Assembly (NCBI GenBank): GCA_009835005.1
Contig: WTFG01000003.1
Coordinates: 205,893 to 269,892 of the forward strand
Origin: Flavobacteriaceae bacterium Ap0902
GTDB taxonomy: Bacteria; Bacteroidota; Bacteroidia; Flavobacteriales; Weeksellaceae
DNA length: 64,000 bases
Reading direction: 5' to 3'
Position numbers and translations under genes: made by a program. A model generated the notes under the pieces. It had not been told where the DNA came from, searched no databases, and saw only the letters and a list, made by a program, of their open reading frames with translations. Of the stretch, positions 54,530-64,000 are shown piece after piece. Numbering within the stretch: the first letter of the stretch is position 1; each line of letters begins with the position of its first letter.

Positions 54530-54736
54530 TATAAAAATTTCAAAAATATGGTCGTTCTTTTTCTTGTTTTAATTTTTGCACATATGAGAAAATTCAGATT
54601 TAAATGCTTGGAAAAAATTTTGAAACCTTTATGATTTGGAACGAATTATGAAACAAAATTTAGACTAAAGCAATGCTCATTTATTCTAATGATTGCTTTT
54701 GTGAAACTTTCTGTATTCCAAATTAAAATAAGACGA

Positions 54737-55987
54737 ATGAAAAATATTTTAATTCTTTTATTTATAAGTCTTTTGAGTACCTCCTACGCTCAGACAGTAA
54801 CTATTGATGAGGCTTATCAATGGTCTAAAGAGAACCTCCCTATTTATCAACAAAAAGAGTTGCTCAAGGAACAAACCAAAAGAAATCTTAGTAACACCCA
54901 TAAGGCTTATCTACCCCAAGTTAATCTGCAAGGTCAAGCGACGTATCAAACCGATGTAACCTCTATCCCGATTGAAATTCCAGGGATAGAAATTGAAGAT
55001 ATGAGCAAAGACCAATATCAATTGGTAGCAGAAGTAAACCAACTCATTTATGATGGCGGAAATATTAAAAATAAGCAAGAACGTCTACAACTTTCAGAAT
55101 TAATGCAATTGCAAGAAGTTGAAATCACGCTATATAATTTGCGCCAACGCGTTAGTGATTTATATTTTGGAATTTTACTTACAGAGGAACAAATTAAACA
55201 AAGGAAATACATAGAAGAAACTTTACAGGCCACACTAGATCAAGCAGAAGTTGCGCTGGATAATGGTGTCACGGCTAAAGCAGATGTCAATGAATTAAAG
55301 GCAGAATTGATTGCTAGCGAGCAACAACGCATAGAAATTCAATATAAAAAAGAGGCTTTAATTCGTATGTTGGAGGAATTAACGGGGCATCAATTTACAG
55401 ATAATGTAGTTTTCAAGACACCTGAACCAATTCAAACTACGATAAAAAATCAGCGTCCAGAAATGGAAATGTTCAAACTACGTCAACAAATGCTGGAGAT
55501 TGAACGCAAGAAATTAAACCAGCATTGGCATCCACAAATTGGTGCATTCGTGCAAGGTGGTTATGGAAGACCTGGATTAAACATGCTAGATAATGATTTT
55601 AAACCTTTTGCGATTGGTGGTGTGCGACTTTCTATCCCGTTAAGTGGTTTTTATACTCAAAAGAATGAATTAGAAAAATTGGAAATAGAGTCGGCGATGA
55701 TAGATACTGAATTACAAACTTTTGAGATGAATACTAGACTTGAAAGCATTGAGGAAGAAAATAATATTCAAAAGTTTGAAGAATTGATTGCTAAAGATGC
55801 AGAAATCATTGCATTGCGTCAAGAGGTTTTAGAATCCGCCAAGGCACAATTAAATTACGGTGTGATCACGTCTCATGAGTTTATAAATAAATTGAACGCC
55901 ACCTATATCGCACAGATCACCAAATCCCTGCATCAACTTCAACAATTGAAATCCCAATATCAACAATTAATCATAACTGGAAATTAA
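54737..55987 (+). CDS. TolC family outer-membrane efflux protein
   Basis: From ATG 54737 (MKNILILLFISLLS), 416 residues with a signal peptide (SYAQ). Two long helical repeats rich in Gln/Leu/Glu heptads form the periplasmic tunnel of TolC-type proteins (OEP, PF02321). The sequence between them includes a beta-rich part (WHPQIGAFVQGGYGRPG ... KPFAIGGVRLSIPLSG) that should build the barrel. The first gene of a six-gene exporter operon, it begins 227 bases past the tRNA. It is two bases from the fusion-protein gene. Confidence 0.92.
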   Translation: MKNILILLFISLLSTSYAQTVTIDEAYQWSKENLPIYQQKELLKEQTKRNLSNTHKAYLPQVNLQGQATYQTDVTSIPIEIPGIEIEDMSKDQYQLVAEVNQLIYDGGNIKNKQERLQLSELMQLQEVEITLYNLRQRVSDLYFGILLTEEQIKQRKYIEETLQATLDQAEVALDNGVTAKADVNELKAELIASEQQRIEIQYKKEALIRMLEELTGHQFTDNVVFKTPEPIQTTIKNQRPEMEMFKLRQQMLEIERKKLNQHWHPQIGAFVQGGYGRPGLNMLDNDFKPFAIGGVRLSIPLSGFYTQKNELEKLEIESAMIDTELQTFEMNTRLESIEEENNIQKFEELIAKDAEIIALRQEVLESAKAQLNYGVITSHEFINKLNATYIAQITKSLHQLQQLKSQYQQLIITGN

Positions 55988-55989
55988 TC

Positions 55990-56919
55990 ATGAAAAATAT
56001 ATTTTATTTAACCCTGATAACACTTTTTGTTTCCTGTGATAACAATGTGGTAGACTTTGATGCTTCTGGCTATTTTGAGGCGGATGAGGTGATTGTATCT
56101 GCAGAACAAAATGGAAAGATATTAGATTTAAACGTAGCGGAAGGTCAAACTTTACAAGCCAATCAAGCCGTTGGGCAAATTGATGTGGAAGGTCAACGTT
56201 TGCAAAAAGAACAAGTTTTGGCGTCTAAATCCTCTTTGCAGGATAAAACGGTTTCTACAACCGATCAAGTGAAAGTAGCAGAAAAACAATTATCTGCGCA
56301 ACAAGCCCAATTAAATCATCTATTACAAGAGCAATCCCGTACCCAAAATTTAGTGGATGCCGATGCCGCACCGCGTAAAAATCTAGATGATATCAATGCT
56401 CAAATCACGCAAATTAGACGACAAATGGCCGTGACCAGAGAGCAAATCAATGTTTATAAAACCCAATCAGAAACACAGAATAAAAGTGTGTTAAGCGAGG
56501 AGGAACCTTTAGAGAAAAATGCAGAGATCATTCAATATCAGATAGATAAAGGGACAGTAGTGAACCCCATTGCAGGAACTGTTTTAACGACTTATGCCAA
56601 CGAGGGTGAATTGGCAAGCATGGGGAAACCGCTGTATAAAATCGCTAATTTAGATAACATTTATTTGAAGGCTTATGTAAGTGGTGATCAATTACCTAAT
56701 TTGAAATTAAATCAAGAAGTGACCGTGCGAATTGACCATGGAGAAGATGGTTATAAAAATTATAAAGGCTTCGTTCAGTGGATTTCTTCTGATGCGGAGT
56801 TTACACCGAAGACCATTCAAACCAAAAAAGAAAGAGCCAATTTAGTGTATGCCATTAAAGTGAAAGTGGCAAATGATGGCTATTTGAAATTAGGAATGTA
56901 TGGAGAAGTGATTTTATAA
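55990..56919 (+). CDS. HlyD-type membrane fusion lipoprotein
   Basis: A 309-residue periplasmic adaptor with lipobox Cys16 (FVSCDN). The order of elements is typical: short barrel-sandwich start (GYFEADEVIVSAEQNGKILDLNVAEGQTLQANQAVGQID), a long coiled coil (about 75-150, many Gln/Leu), and the second half of the lipoyl-like domain (VVNPIAGTVLTTYANEGELASMGKPLYKIANLDNIYLKAYV). A final beta-barrel portion follows. It is the YbhG/MacA-like bridge between TolC and the ABC permeases. It is two bases after the tolC-like gene and 54 bases before the first ABC gene. Confidence 0.92.
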   Translation: MKNIFYLTLITLFVSCDNNVVDFDASGYFEADEVIVSAEQNGKILDLNVAEGQTLQANQAVGQIDVEGQRLQKEQVLASKSSLQDKTVSTTDQVKVAEKQLSAQQAQLNHLLQEQSRTQNLVDADAAPRKNLDDINAQITQIRRQMAVTREQINVYKTQSETQNKSVLSEEEPLEKNAEIIQYQIDKGTVVNPIAGTVLTTYANEGELASMGKPLYKIANLDNIYLKAYVSGDQLPNLKLNQEVTVRIDHGEDGYKNYKGFVQWISSDAEFTPKTIQTKKERANLVYAIKVKVANDGYLKLGMYGEVIL

Positions 56920-56973
56920 ATTTTTAAAGGCTTTTAAAATTTAGATAAGATAAATTATTTTAACGAAATCTAC

Positions 56974-57897
56974 ATGCACACAATAGAAGTACACCATATC
57001 AGCAAATCCTATGATGAGGTTTTAGCGCTTAATGCCATTGATTTAAGTGTAAAATCTGGGGAACTTTTTGGCCTTATTGGTCCAGATGGTGCTGGTAAAA
57101 CGACGCTGTTTCGTATCTTGACTACGCTACTTCTGGCCGATGATGGAACAGCCTCTATTTTAGGGCATGATGTGGTTAAGGAATATCAAAGTATCCGAAA
57201 GGAAATTGGGTATATGCCTGGTAAATTTTCGCTATATCAAGATTTAACCGTAGAAGAAAACCTGAATTTCTTTGCCACTTTATTTGGCACTTCGATTGAG
57301 GAAAGTTATGATTTAATCCAAGATATCTATGTCCAGATAGAGCCTTTCAAAGATCGTAGAGCAGGAAAATTATCTGGTGGGATGAAACAAAAATTGGCGC
57401 TTTGCTGTGCTCTGGTTCACAAACCCCAAGTATTATTCTTGGATGAACCGACTACAGGAGTGGATGCAGTTTCTCGCAAAGAATTCTGGGACGTTTTACA
57501 GAATTTAAAGGAACAAGGCATCACCATTTTGGTTTCTACGCCTTATATGGATGAGGCTTTGCAATGTGAGCGAATTGCCTTAATCCAACAAGGAAATATT
57601 ATGCAAATTGATACACCACAAGAAATTATAGATACTTATCCTAAGAAACTATACGCTATTGCTGGTTCTCATCAATACAGAATTATGCAAGAACTTGAAA
57701 CCATAGAAGAAATAGAAACGGTATATGCTTTTGGAGATAGTTTGCATGTTACTTTTAAAAAGGAAGAGGAAAATATAGTCCCTAAAATCAAGAAAAACGT
57801 AGAAAAGAAAATCGAGATAAAAGAAATTAAACCAACCATAGAAGATACTTTTATTCGATTAACCAACGATTTTGAATCTAAAAATCAAGACCTGTGA
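56974..57897 (+). CDS. ABC transporter ATP-binding protein (first)
   Basis: A 307-residue ATPase. It has Walker A GPDGAGKTT (about 38-46), Q-loop, signature LSGGMKQK, Walker B VLFLDEPTTGVD, and a His/Tyr switch region (VSTPYMDEA; here Thr-Pro replaces the usual Thr-His). The C-terminal 80 residues are an extra regulatory region (YPKKLYAIAGSHQYRIMQELE...). It pairs with the next gene to drive the two ABC-2 permeases, as in YbhF, where two such domains are fused. Its stop overlaps the next gene's GTG start by four bases. Confidence 0.94.
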   Translation: MHTIEVHHISKSYDEVLALNAIDLSVKSGELFGLIGPDGAGKTTLFRILTTLLLADDGTASILGHDVVKEYQSIRKEIGYMPGKFSLYQDLTVEENLNFFATLFGTSIEESYDLIQDIYVQIEPFKDRRAGKLSGGMKQKLALCCALVHKPQVLFLDEPTTGVDAVSRKEFWDVLQNLKEQGITILVSTPYMDEALQCERIALIQQGNIMQIDTPQEIIDTYPKKLYAIAGSHQYRIMQELETIEEIETVYAFGDSLHVTFKKEEENIVPKIKKNVEKKIEIKEIKPTIEDTFIRLTNDFESKNQDL

Positions 57898-58637
57898 AAA
57901 AAGACCACGCCATATATGCCAAAGATTTAACCAAGAAATTTGGAGATTTCTATGCGGTAGATAAAATTAGTTTTGCGGTGGATAAAGGTGAAATCTTCGG
58001 GTTCTTGGGAGCGAATGGTGCAGGAAAAACTACCGCTATGCGCATGCTCAGTGGTCTATCCTACCCTACTTCTGGCCAGGCTACGGTGGCAGGATTTGAT
58101 GTGTATAAAGAACAGGAACCCATCAAGAAAAATATTGGATATATGAGCCAAAAATTCTCTTTATATGAGAATTTAACCATTAGAGAAAATATTAAATTTT
58201 TTGCGGGGGTTTATGGTGTCCCAACAAAGGTAATTAAAGAAAAAAGAGAACAACTGATATTGGATTTAGGCATGGAAAACGAAGCCAATAAAATGGTGGG
58301 GGCTTTACCACTTGGTTGGAAACAAAAGTTAGCGTTTTCTGTGGCGATCTTCCATGAGCCTCAAATCGTATTTTTAGATGAACCAACAGGAGGGGTGGAT
58401 CCTATCACCAGAAGACAGTTTTGGAATATGATTTATGAAGCATCTGAAAGAGGAATTACCATTTTTGTTACCACCCATTATATGGACGAATCAGAGTATT
58501 GTGATCGGGTATCTATCATGGTAGATGGTAAAATTGAAGCCTTGGATACGCCTAAAAATTTGAAGGCAGAATATAATGCCGATACCATGGATGATGTATT
58601 TTATCAATTAGCCAGAGGCGCAAAGAGAGGAGATTAA
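57894..58637 (+). CDS. ABC transporter ATP-binding protein (second, degenerate signature)
   Basis: A 247-residue ATPase, GTG start overlapping the previous stop. Walker A GANGAGKTTAMR and Walker B IVFLDEPTGGVDP are intact, and the switch histidine is in TTHYMDES. The C-loop signature, normally LSGGQ, is ALPLGWKQK. That form is typical of one of the two nucleotide-binding domains in YbhF-type exporters and makes an asymmetric ATPase pair with the first protein. Downstream stop and the start of the first permease share one base (TAATG). Confidence 0.93.
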   Translation: MKKDHAIYAKDLTKKFGDFYAVDKISFAVDKGEIFGFLGANGAGKTTAMRMLSGLSYPTSGQATVAGFDVYKEQEPIKKNIGYMSQKFSLYENLTIRENIKFFAGVYGVPTKVIKEKREQLILDLGMENEANKMVGALPLGWKQKLAFSVAIFHEPQIVFLDEPTGGVDPITRRQFWNMIYEASERGITIFVTTHYMDESEYCDRVSIMVDGKIEALDTPKNLKAEYNADTMDDVFYQLARGAKRGD

Positions 58638-59743
58638 TGAAAGAGTTACTGGTATTTATCAAGAAAGAGTTTAAGCATGTTTTTCGGGACAGGAGAACGC
58701 TATTGATTATGTTTGGCTTGCCATTCATACAAATATTGCTGTTTGGTTATGCGCTCACCAGTGAGGTTAAAAATGCGAATATCGTGGTGATGGATTTGGC
58801 AAATGATGAAACTTCACAAGATTTGACCGAACGAATTTCTGCCACCCCCAACTTCATTGTAGAGCGAAGAATTATCCCTCAAAGTAAACTGGATGCAGAA
58901 TTCAAAAAAGGAACTACCAAAGCGGTTGTAATTATTCCACAGAATTTTGAAACAGATTTATACAATACCAGAAAAGCCACCATCCAAGTAATCGCCGATG
59001 CTACAGAACCCAATGTAGCCAAGACGATTCATCAATACATACAGAATATCGTATCCATTAAGATGCAAGATATGAATCAATTTGCATCCCAAAGACAAAT
59101 CATAGAACCAGAGGTTCGGATGCTCTTTAATGAAGAAATGAATGGATCTATCAGTTATGTGCCTGGAGTATTGGCCATGGTTTTGATGATTATCTCTACC
59201 GCCCTTACTTCTGTGGCTGTGGTTCGTGAAAAAGAACTCGGTACGATGGAAATTTTGCTGGTTTCACCATTTAATCCTTTGATGGTTTTGGTGGCTAAAA
59301 CCATTCCGTATTTGGTGTTATCCTTGGTGAACTTTGTTTTTATAATTTTCTTATCCATCACCTTATTAGACGTTCCATTTTTAGGAAATAGTGTGCTATT
59401 ATTTATGGAAACGCTTTTATTTATTTTAACCAGTTTGGCGTTTGGACTTGTGATTTCTAACATTGCGCAGACACAACAACAAGCCTTATTAATTTCTATG
59501 ATGGGCTTGCTATTGCCAACGGTAATCTTTACAGGTTTTATATTCCCGATAGAGAATATGCCTTGGCCTTTGCAATGGATTTCTAATTTAGTCCCTGCCA
59601 AATGGTATTATTTTATTGTAAAAAAAATCATGCTCAAAGGTCTAGGCTTCAGTTATGTGTGGCAGGAAACATTGATATTGCTTGGGATGACGGTAACATT
59701 ATTGATTTTAGCCGTGAAGAACTTTAAAATCAGGCTATCATGA
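58637..59743 (+). CDS. ABC-2 type permease (first)
   Basis: A 368-residue membrane protein of the ABC2_membrane_3 kind (YbhS/YbhR-like). It has one N-terminal helix (about 22-40), an extracytoplasmic domain of about 130 residues (ANIVVMDLANDETSQDL ...), and five C-terminal helices starting near residue 172 (YVPGVLAMVLMIISTALTSVAVVREKELGTMEILLVSP). The cytoplasmic coupling segment VREKELGTMEILLVSPF is conserved. It forms the pore with the next permease. A four-base overlap links it to the next gene. Confidence 0.93.
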   Translation: MKELLVFIKKEFKHVFRDRRTLLIMFGLPFIQILLFGYALTSEVKNANIVVMDLANDETSQDLTERISATPNFIVERRIIPQSKLDAEFKKGTTKAVVIIPQNFETDLYNTRKATIQVIADATEPNVAKTIHQYIQNIVSIKMQDMNQFASQRQIIEPEVRMLFNEEMNGSISYVPGVLAMVLMIISTALTSVAVVREKELGTMEILLVSPFNPLMVLVAKTIPYLVLSLVNFVFIIFLSITLLDVPFLGNSVLLFMETLLFILTSLAFGLVISNIAQTQQQALLISMMGLLLPTVIFTGFIFPIENMPWPLQWISNLVPAKWYYFIVKKIMLKGLGFSYVWQETLILLGMTVTLLILAVKNFKIRLS

Positions 59744-60852
59744 GAAGATTAAAGTTTTTATTAGAAAAAGAGTTTAAGCAAATCTTCCGCGATAAGGCCA
59801 TTATTGCAATGATATTTCTTTTGCCAATACTAGAATTAGTATTGATTCCACTTGCCATGAATTTTGATGTGAAAGAGATTAACGTGGTGGTTGTGGATAA
59901 CGATCATAGCAGTTACTCTCAAAAATTTATTTCTAAACTTGGCGCCTCTGGGTATTTTCAAATGATAGCCGATCCGATTACTTATAAACAAGCGACGCCC
60001 TATTTAGACAGTGGCGATGCCGATGCTATCATTACTATTCCGCAACAATTTGAAGAAAATTTAGTGCGAGAAGGCAAGCAACAAATCGGAATCTTTGTAG
60101 ATGCCATTAACGGAACTAAATCTAGCCTTGGTTCTGCTTATATACTTGCGGTATTGCAAGATTATAACCAGGAAATTCAATTATATACAGGAAATGCTTA
60201 CACGCCACCCCAGCAAATAAAAGTCACCCATTCCCTTTGGTACAATCCATTGGCAGATTATTATTGGTTTTCTGTCCCGGGGGTTCTCGTATTACTTGTC
60301 ACCATTGTGGGTGGTTTTCTTACTTCATTGAATATTGTAAGCGAAAAAGAACTAGGGACCATAGAACAAATCAATGTATCGCCTATCAGTAAATGGGAAT
60401 TTATTTTAGCCAAGATGATTCCATTTTGGATTGTTGGGATGCTGATCTTTACCATCGGGCTCTTGATTGCATGGGCTATGTATGGTGTTGTTCCGCGAGG
60501 TAGTCTGCTCAATTTATACAGTCTTACAGCCGTTTATTTAATCGCGTTATTAGGTTTTGGATTATTGATATCCACTTTTAGTGACAACCAATTGCAATCT
60601 ATGTTTATTGCCTACTTCTTTATCATGATTTTTATAATGATGAGTGGGCTATTTACCTCCATAGACAGTATGCCATATTGGGCAAGAGTAATTTCTGATC
60701 TCTTACCCATTTCGCATTATATGACCGCCATACGGAATATTATCGTAAAAGGAAGTGGTTTTATAGATTTGAAATGGACTTATATTTATGAATTTATCTT
60801 CGCTATTGTATTAAATGCTTTGGCTATTTGGAATTATAGAAAGACAGCGTAG
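59740..60852 (+). CDS. ABC-2 type permease (second)
   Basis: A 370-residue paralogue of the preceding permease with the same layout: N-terminal helix, extracytoplasmic domain (INVVVVDNDHSSYSQKFIS ...), five C-terminal helices, coupling segment VSEKELGTIEQINVSPIS. The conserved C-terminal SMPYWARVISDLLPISHYM helps place it in the YbhR/YhhJ group. Substrates of this class are drugs, dyes or cations; none is indicated here. It ends the operon; there is no TetR-type regulator in the window. Confidence 0.93.
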   Translation: MRRLKFLLEKEFKQIFRDKAIIAMIFLLPILELVLIPLAMNFDVKEINVVVVDNDHSSYSQKFISKLGASGYFQMIADPITYKQATPYLDSGDADAIITIPQQFEENLVREGKQQIGIFVDAINGTKSSLGSAYILAVLQDYNQEIQLYTGNAYTPPQQIKVTHSLWYNPLADYYWFSVPGVLVLLVTIVGGFLTSLNIVSEKELGTIEQINVSPISKWEFILAKMIPFWIVGMLIFTIGLLIAWAMYGVVPRGSLLNLYSLTAVYLIALLGFGLLISTFSDNQLQSMFIAYFFIMIFIMMSGLFTSIDSMPYWARVISDLLPISHYMTAIRNIIVKGSGFIDLKWTYIYEFIFAIVLNALAIWNYRKTA

Positions 60853-61123
60853 TCACCTATAAGTTTATCTTTGATAAGATACATACGTCTTTCCTGTGAG
60901 CGCTTAAACCCGCTAATGCTGAAGTGGTAATCCCTAATGTGTAGATAATCTACTATATCTTAGCCACAATACAATAAGCGTATATAGATGAAAGTTTATT
61001 TGCTTTTTTTAATCTTCTATTAATTACCAATAATACATTATTTTATTAACCTTTTAGTAATATAATCCATACAATATCCGCAGCGCAATGCAGTAAATTT
61101 ATGAAAACAATAAAATTCATATT

Positions 61124-63330
61124 ATGAAAAAGAAACTTTTATCTTTTTTTACTATGGCTGGTATTGCTATAGCCTTTGCACAAACCCCAGTAATTACATC
61201 TGTCATAGATGGAGATTACTCAATTGAAACCCTAAAGTAGTAGGTCTATACGCAGATGGAACTGTAGACTTCTCACAATTCAATTTAGAAAAATCTGCTA
61301 ATGGTGGAGAATTTGGTTCTGCATTAAATTTGTCTGATCTGGGAACCGTTAAAGATGATTTTGTATTCATTTATTATGGGGATGAAAATATCTTTACTTC
61401 TGAATTCCCTAATGCTCAAATTACACTTCACACCAATTCTGCTTCTGTTAACATTAACGGAGATGATGCTGTAAGAATTATTTCTGCAGATGGTACTGTG
61501 GTAGATCAATTCGGAAACGAAGAAGACGGCACTGGAGAACCATGGGAATACAAAGATGGTTATGCTGTAAGAAACGCTGGGACTACACCTTCTGGTACTT
61601 TCGTAGTTAGTGATTGGACAATTGTAAATGGCGGTCTAGATGGGCAGGGGTTATGTAATGGAGGAACAGCTTTCGGGGAAATTGTTCCAACCATGTCTTA
61701 TGTAAATGGTGATAACACACCTACCTGTAATGAGCCTAGCAATTTAACATCAAGTAATATTACTTCCGATTCCGCAACTATTAACTGGGCTTCTAATAAT
61801 TCATCAGAAACTTTTGAATTAATACTTACAGAAGAAAATGTAGATCCTAATACAGATGATACAATCACAGTTAATAATGCTACTACCTATACTTTTACCA
61901 ATTTAGAAGAAAATACAACTTATGTGGTGTATGTAAGATCTATTTGTGAAGGGCAATTAGTATCGGAATGGGATAATATAACATTTATAACAGAAGAAAG
62001 TGTCGTTGTAGATCCAGGAGAAGATGATACTTGCGCGGATAATGCAGAGGTTATTGGAATAGAAAACTTTGATAATAGCAATTGGACAAACAATATAGAA
62101 AGTCTTTTATTTATTGATCCAACGAGTGAAGATCAAGGGCTATTTATCGTTGAGAATTCTGGAAACAATCCTAATTTTTCTGGAAACATTTTATATGCAA
62201 GAGATTTAAAAGGAGAAGGAGATGAGCCTTCATTAGATCCATTCGTTTTTACGTTTAATGAAATTGATGTGTCTAATTATACTAACGTATTATTTTCATT
62301 TGATTATTTTGTAAAAAGTAACGATGATGCGAAAGTGATATTAATCATTGATGGGCAAGAATCAGAGCACGTATGGTTTAATGATGCGAATATAGCCGGT
62401 AAATTTACTCAGGAAATTGGAGAAGCTACTACATTCGATTTTAGAATAGAAGGAAGCATGAATGGAGCTAGCGATACATTTGAGCTTGATAACATCCAGT
62501 TATGTGGCGTAGAGCTTGTGGAAACACCAATTTGTGATGAACCTACAGACCTTACAGTAAGTAATATAACTACTTCAGAAGCCACTATTTCATGGACCAC
62601 AATAGAAGGACCAAATGGATATCAATTGATAGTAGTTGATGAAAATGAGGATCCATCTAATGGGACTATAACAAATATTGATGTTGTTTCTTATACTATA
62701 AATAATTTAGATGACAATACAACTTATGATGTTTACGTGCGTTCTATATGTGGCAATGATTCATTCTCTGCTTGGGTTAAAACAACTTTCACTACAGATG
62801 AAATGATAGAAGCTCCAACAACATGTAACGAACCAACTGGAATCGTATTAAATAGATTGAGTGATACAACATCAACCTTCGTCGCTGATGATAAAGATGC
62901 AGTTTACCAAGGAACCGCGAATCGTGTGGAACATAAAAAAATTAGACCATATCCTTTATATGGAATGACAAATATGCACATCCCTCACATTCAGACTGCA
63001 TTAGTTCCTGATTTTGCTCATAATGTTTGGTTAAGAATTAAGTGTGATGAGGATTTATATTCTGATTGGGTAGGTCCTTATGTACTTCCGACGTATCAAG
63101 AAGATCAAAAAGCCGTTATTTATCCAAATCCAGCTATTGGAAATACCATTAAAGTAAACGGGATTTCTGGAGAAAGAGTAGAAGTATATAATATGTCTGG
63201 TAATAGACTTATGAATTTACCTATAGTTAATGGCGAGATTAATTTACAGAATTTAACTACTGGTAAATATCATTTAAGAATTATTGATATAGATGGAAAA
63301 GTATATGAGAAGGCTTTAATTAAAAAATAA
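61124..63330 (+). pseudogene. Secreted LTD/FN3 protein with T9SS sorting tail, frameshifted
   Basis: The first frame (61124-61240) encodes a signal peptide (MKKKLLSFFTMAGIAIAFAQ) and the first strand of a lamin-tail-like domain (TPVITSVIDGD), then stops. One base lost near 61226 (ATTG-AAACCC) explains the break, because the other frame continues at once with NPKVVGLYADGTVDFSQF and runs to 63330. It includes the rest of the LTD-like domain, a first FN3 (about 61729-61990), a beta-sandwich segment, a second FN3 (about 62527-62800), and a T9SS tail (VIYPNPAIGNTIKVN ... GKYHLRIIDIDGK ... LIKK). Either a true pseudogene or a sequencing error. Confidence 0.75.
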
Positions 63331-63356
63331 TCCTTTTTTATATAAAACTCAAATTT

Positions 63357-63384
63357 AAAGGCGGCCATTATGGGTCGCCTTTTT
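63357..63384 (+). terminator. Terminator after the LTD/FN3 gene
   Basis: AAAGGCGGCC and GGGTCGCCTTT pair (ten bases with one G-U) with a short ATTAT loop, followed by TTTTT. It lies about 27 bases after the stop at 63330. Confidence 0.8.
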
Positions 63385-64000
63385 CTGTTGGAACGATTTT
63401 AATTAAAATAAGTATTGTGCTATAAGTGAATTACTTCTAATTTCAAATAGGGAATATAGAAATTGAATATTCAATAATTATTTAATAATACCAAATTCTT
63501 GCATTATGAACAGCTTCTATACCTATAGAATATAATAAGCGCACATGATTTCGTGCAATAAATTATCCAAGTACTCTAGTCAGTGATCAGTACGAATCCC
63601 TCATTCTAGCTTGTAGAAAGAGGACTTTTAACTTCAAATATCGCAATTAAGAGATAACAATTGATCGATTCCGTAGTAGATCACTTATTGATGTTAAGCT
63701 GTTGATACCTACATGCAAAATAATTTATTATTCGCCCTTGTAGTATTTATCTACACAACATTAGATAAGATTATTAAAAGCTAGTAATTACTGTAAACGC
63801 CCTTATGATATATTAGGTAATCTAGCATTCATTATATTGACGCTTGATTGAATTAGCCATCTATTAATAAGGGATTTTCAGATTATGCTTGAATATCAAG
63901 AAAGGATGGAAGTATACATCCAGTATTAAATGTCAATAAGAGGCAAATAAGCGTGAAGCGTAAGTACAGTAAAGACAGTAGACTTTTTAAATATAGAGCA
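63385..64000. other. Gene-free end of window (616 bases)
   Basis: Neither strand has a credible reading frame. The segment is AT-rich with scattered short palindromic bits but no long inverted repeat, tRNA or recognised RNA. It might be the upstream region of a gene beyond the window, a decayed gene, or an unrecognised RNA. Nothing further can be supported. Confidence 0.5.

Noticed and set aside
54356..54634. Two small open frames across 54356-54634
   Set aside because: Both read through the tRNA-Leu gene and contain translated tRNA sequence (for example the GFEPARPFEHH stretch), a common false ORF.
57894..58637. Second ABC ATPase as a broken gene
   Set aside because: Its unusual signature (ALPLGWKQK) is a regular feature of one half of YbhF-type exporters, and Walker A, Walker B and the switch His are intact.
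59155..59601. 148-residue open frame antisense to the first ABC-2 permease
   Set aside because: It is a shadow of the permease in the reverse frame, with no start context or domain; the permease itself is fully conserved.
1..64000. CRISPR array, prophage or restriction/defence island
   Set aside because: I saw no regularly spaced direct repeats, phage structural genes, or recognisable defence genes in the window.

Overview
The window looks like a chromosomal segment of a marine-type flavobacterium (Bacteroidota, Flavobacteriaceae). It is AT-rich. It carries gldK-gldL-gldM-gldN of the gliding/type IX secretion system and proteins with T9SS C-terminal sorting tails. Several gene starts have the Bacteroidota promoter pattern (TTG, about 19-20 bases, TANNTTTG), and Shine-Dalgarno sequences are mostly absent. 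Genus cannot be fixed from sequence alone. Most genes are ordinary housekeeping or envelope genes; there is no prophage, CRISPR array, rRNA operon or intact transposase.

Layout. 1-4.0 kb: end of an AI-2E-family transporter, then mgtE, rsmA and a secreted Ntn-type asparaginase. 4.0-5.6 kb: a small accessory island with a candidate structured RNA, two overlapping small membrane-protein genes and a repeat-like non-coding tract. 5.6-12.6 kb: beta-carbonic anhydrase, DUF72, menB, rplU-rpmA (L21 carries a helix-hairpin-helix tail), a rhodanese-like protein, an M13 peptidase and an orphan 2-oxoacid:ferredoxin oxidoreductase beta subunit. 12.7-16.5 kb: a short alpha-glucan phosphorylase homologue, two DUF2382 stress proteins (one broken by two frameshifts) and yaaA. 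16.5-26.3 kb: envelope genes (RidA, LptD-like, amidase, MCE protein), a membrane Fe-S oxidoreductase, an MFS carrier and a FAD oxidase.

26.4-34.9 kb: the minus-strand run topA, a degenerate arginase-fold gene, gldK, gldL, gldM, gldN. GldL and GldM form the inner-membrane motor, and GldK and GldN the periplasmic/outer-membrane ring. Two probable cargo genes lie in the same window (the T9SS-tailed proteins at 51.9 and 61.1 kb). 35-49 kb: DUF2141, M42 peptidase, DUF4294, two tandem YceI lipocalins, a lipoprotein amidohydrolase, an AEC carrier, an exonuclease/GIY-YIG nuclease, an SDR, small conserved proteins and a P2-type Ca2+ ATPase. 49-54 kb: an FKBP-like lipoprotein, gamma-glutamyltransferase and a GEVED-domain T9SS protein. 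54.4 kb: tRNA-Leu(GAG). 54.7-60.9 kb: a six-gene TolC/HlyD/ABC-2 exporter operon. 61.1-63.3 kb: a frameshifted LTD/FN3 T9SS protein, followed by about 600 bases without genes.

The items most worth a second look are these: a candidate ncRNA at 4056-4199; the cassette-like island next to it; a phosphorylase homologue with Ser in place of the PLP lysine; an arginase-fold protein that has lost metal ligands beside the gliding genes; the L21-HhH fusion; and three single-base frame disruptions, which could be biological or assembly errors. I found no convincing complete new multi-gene system; what stands out is several modified or degenerate family members and the small island.
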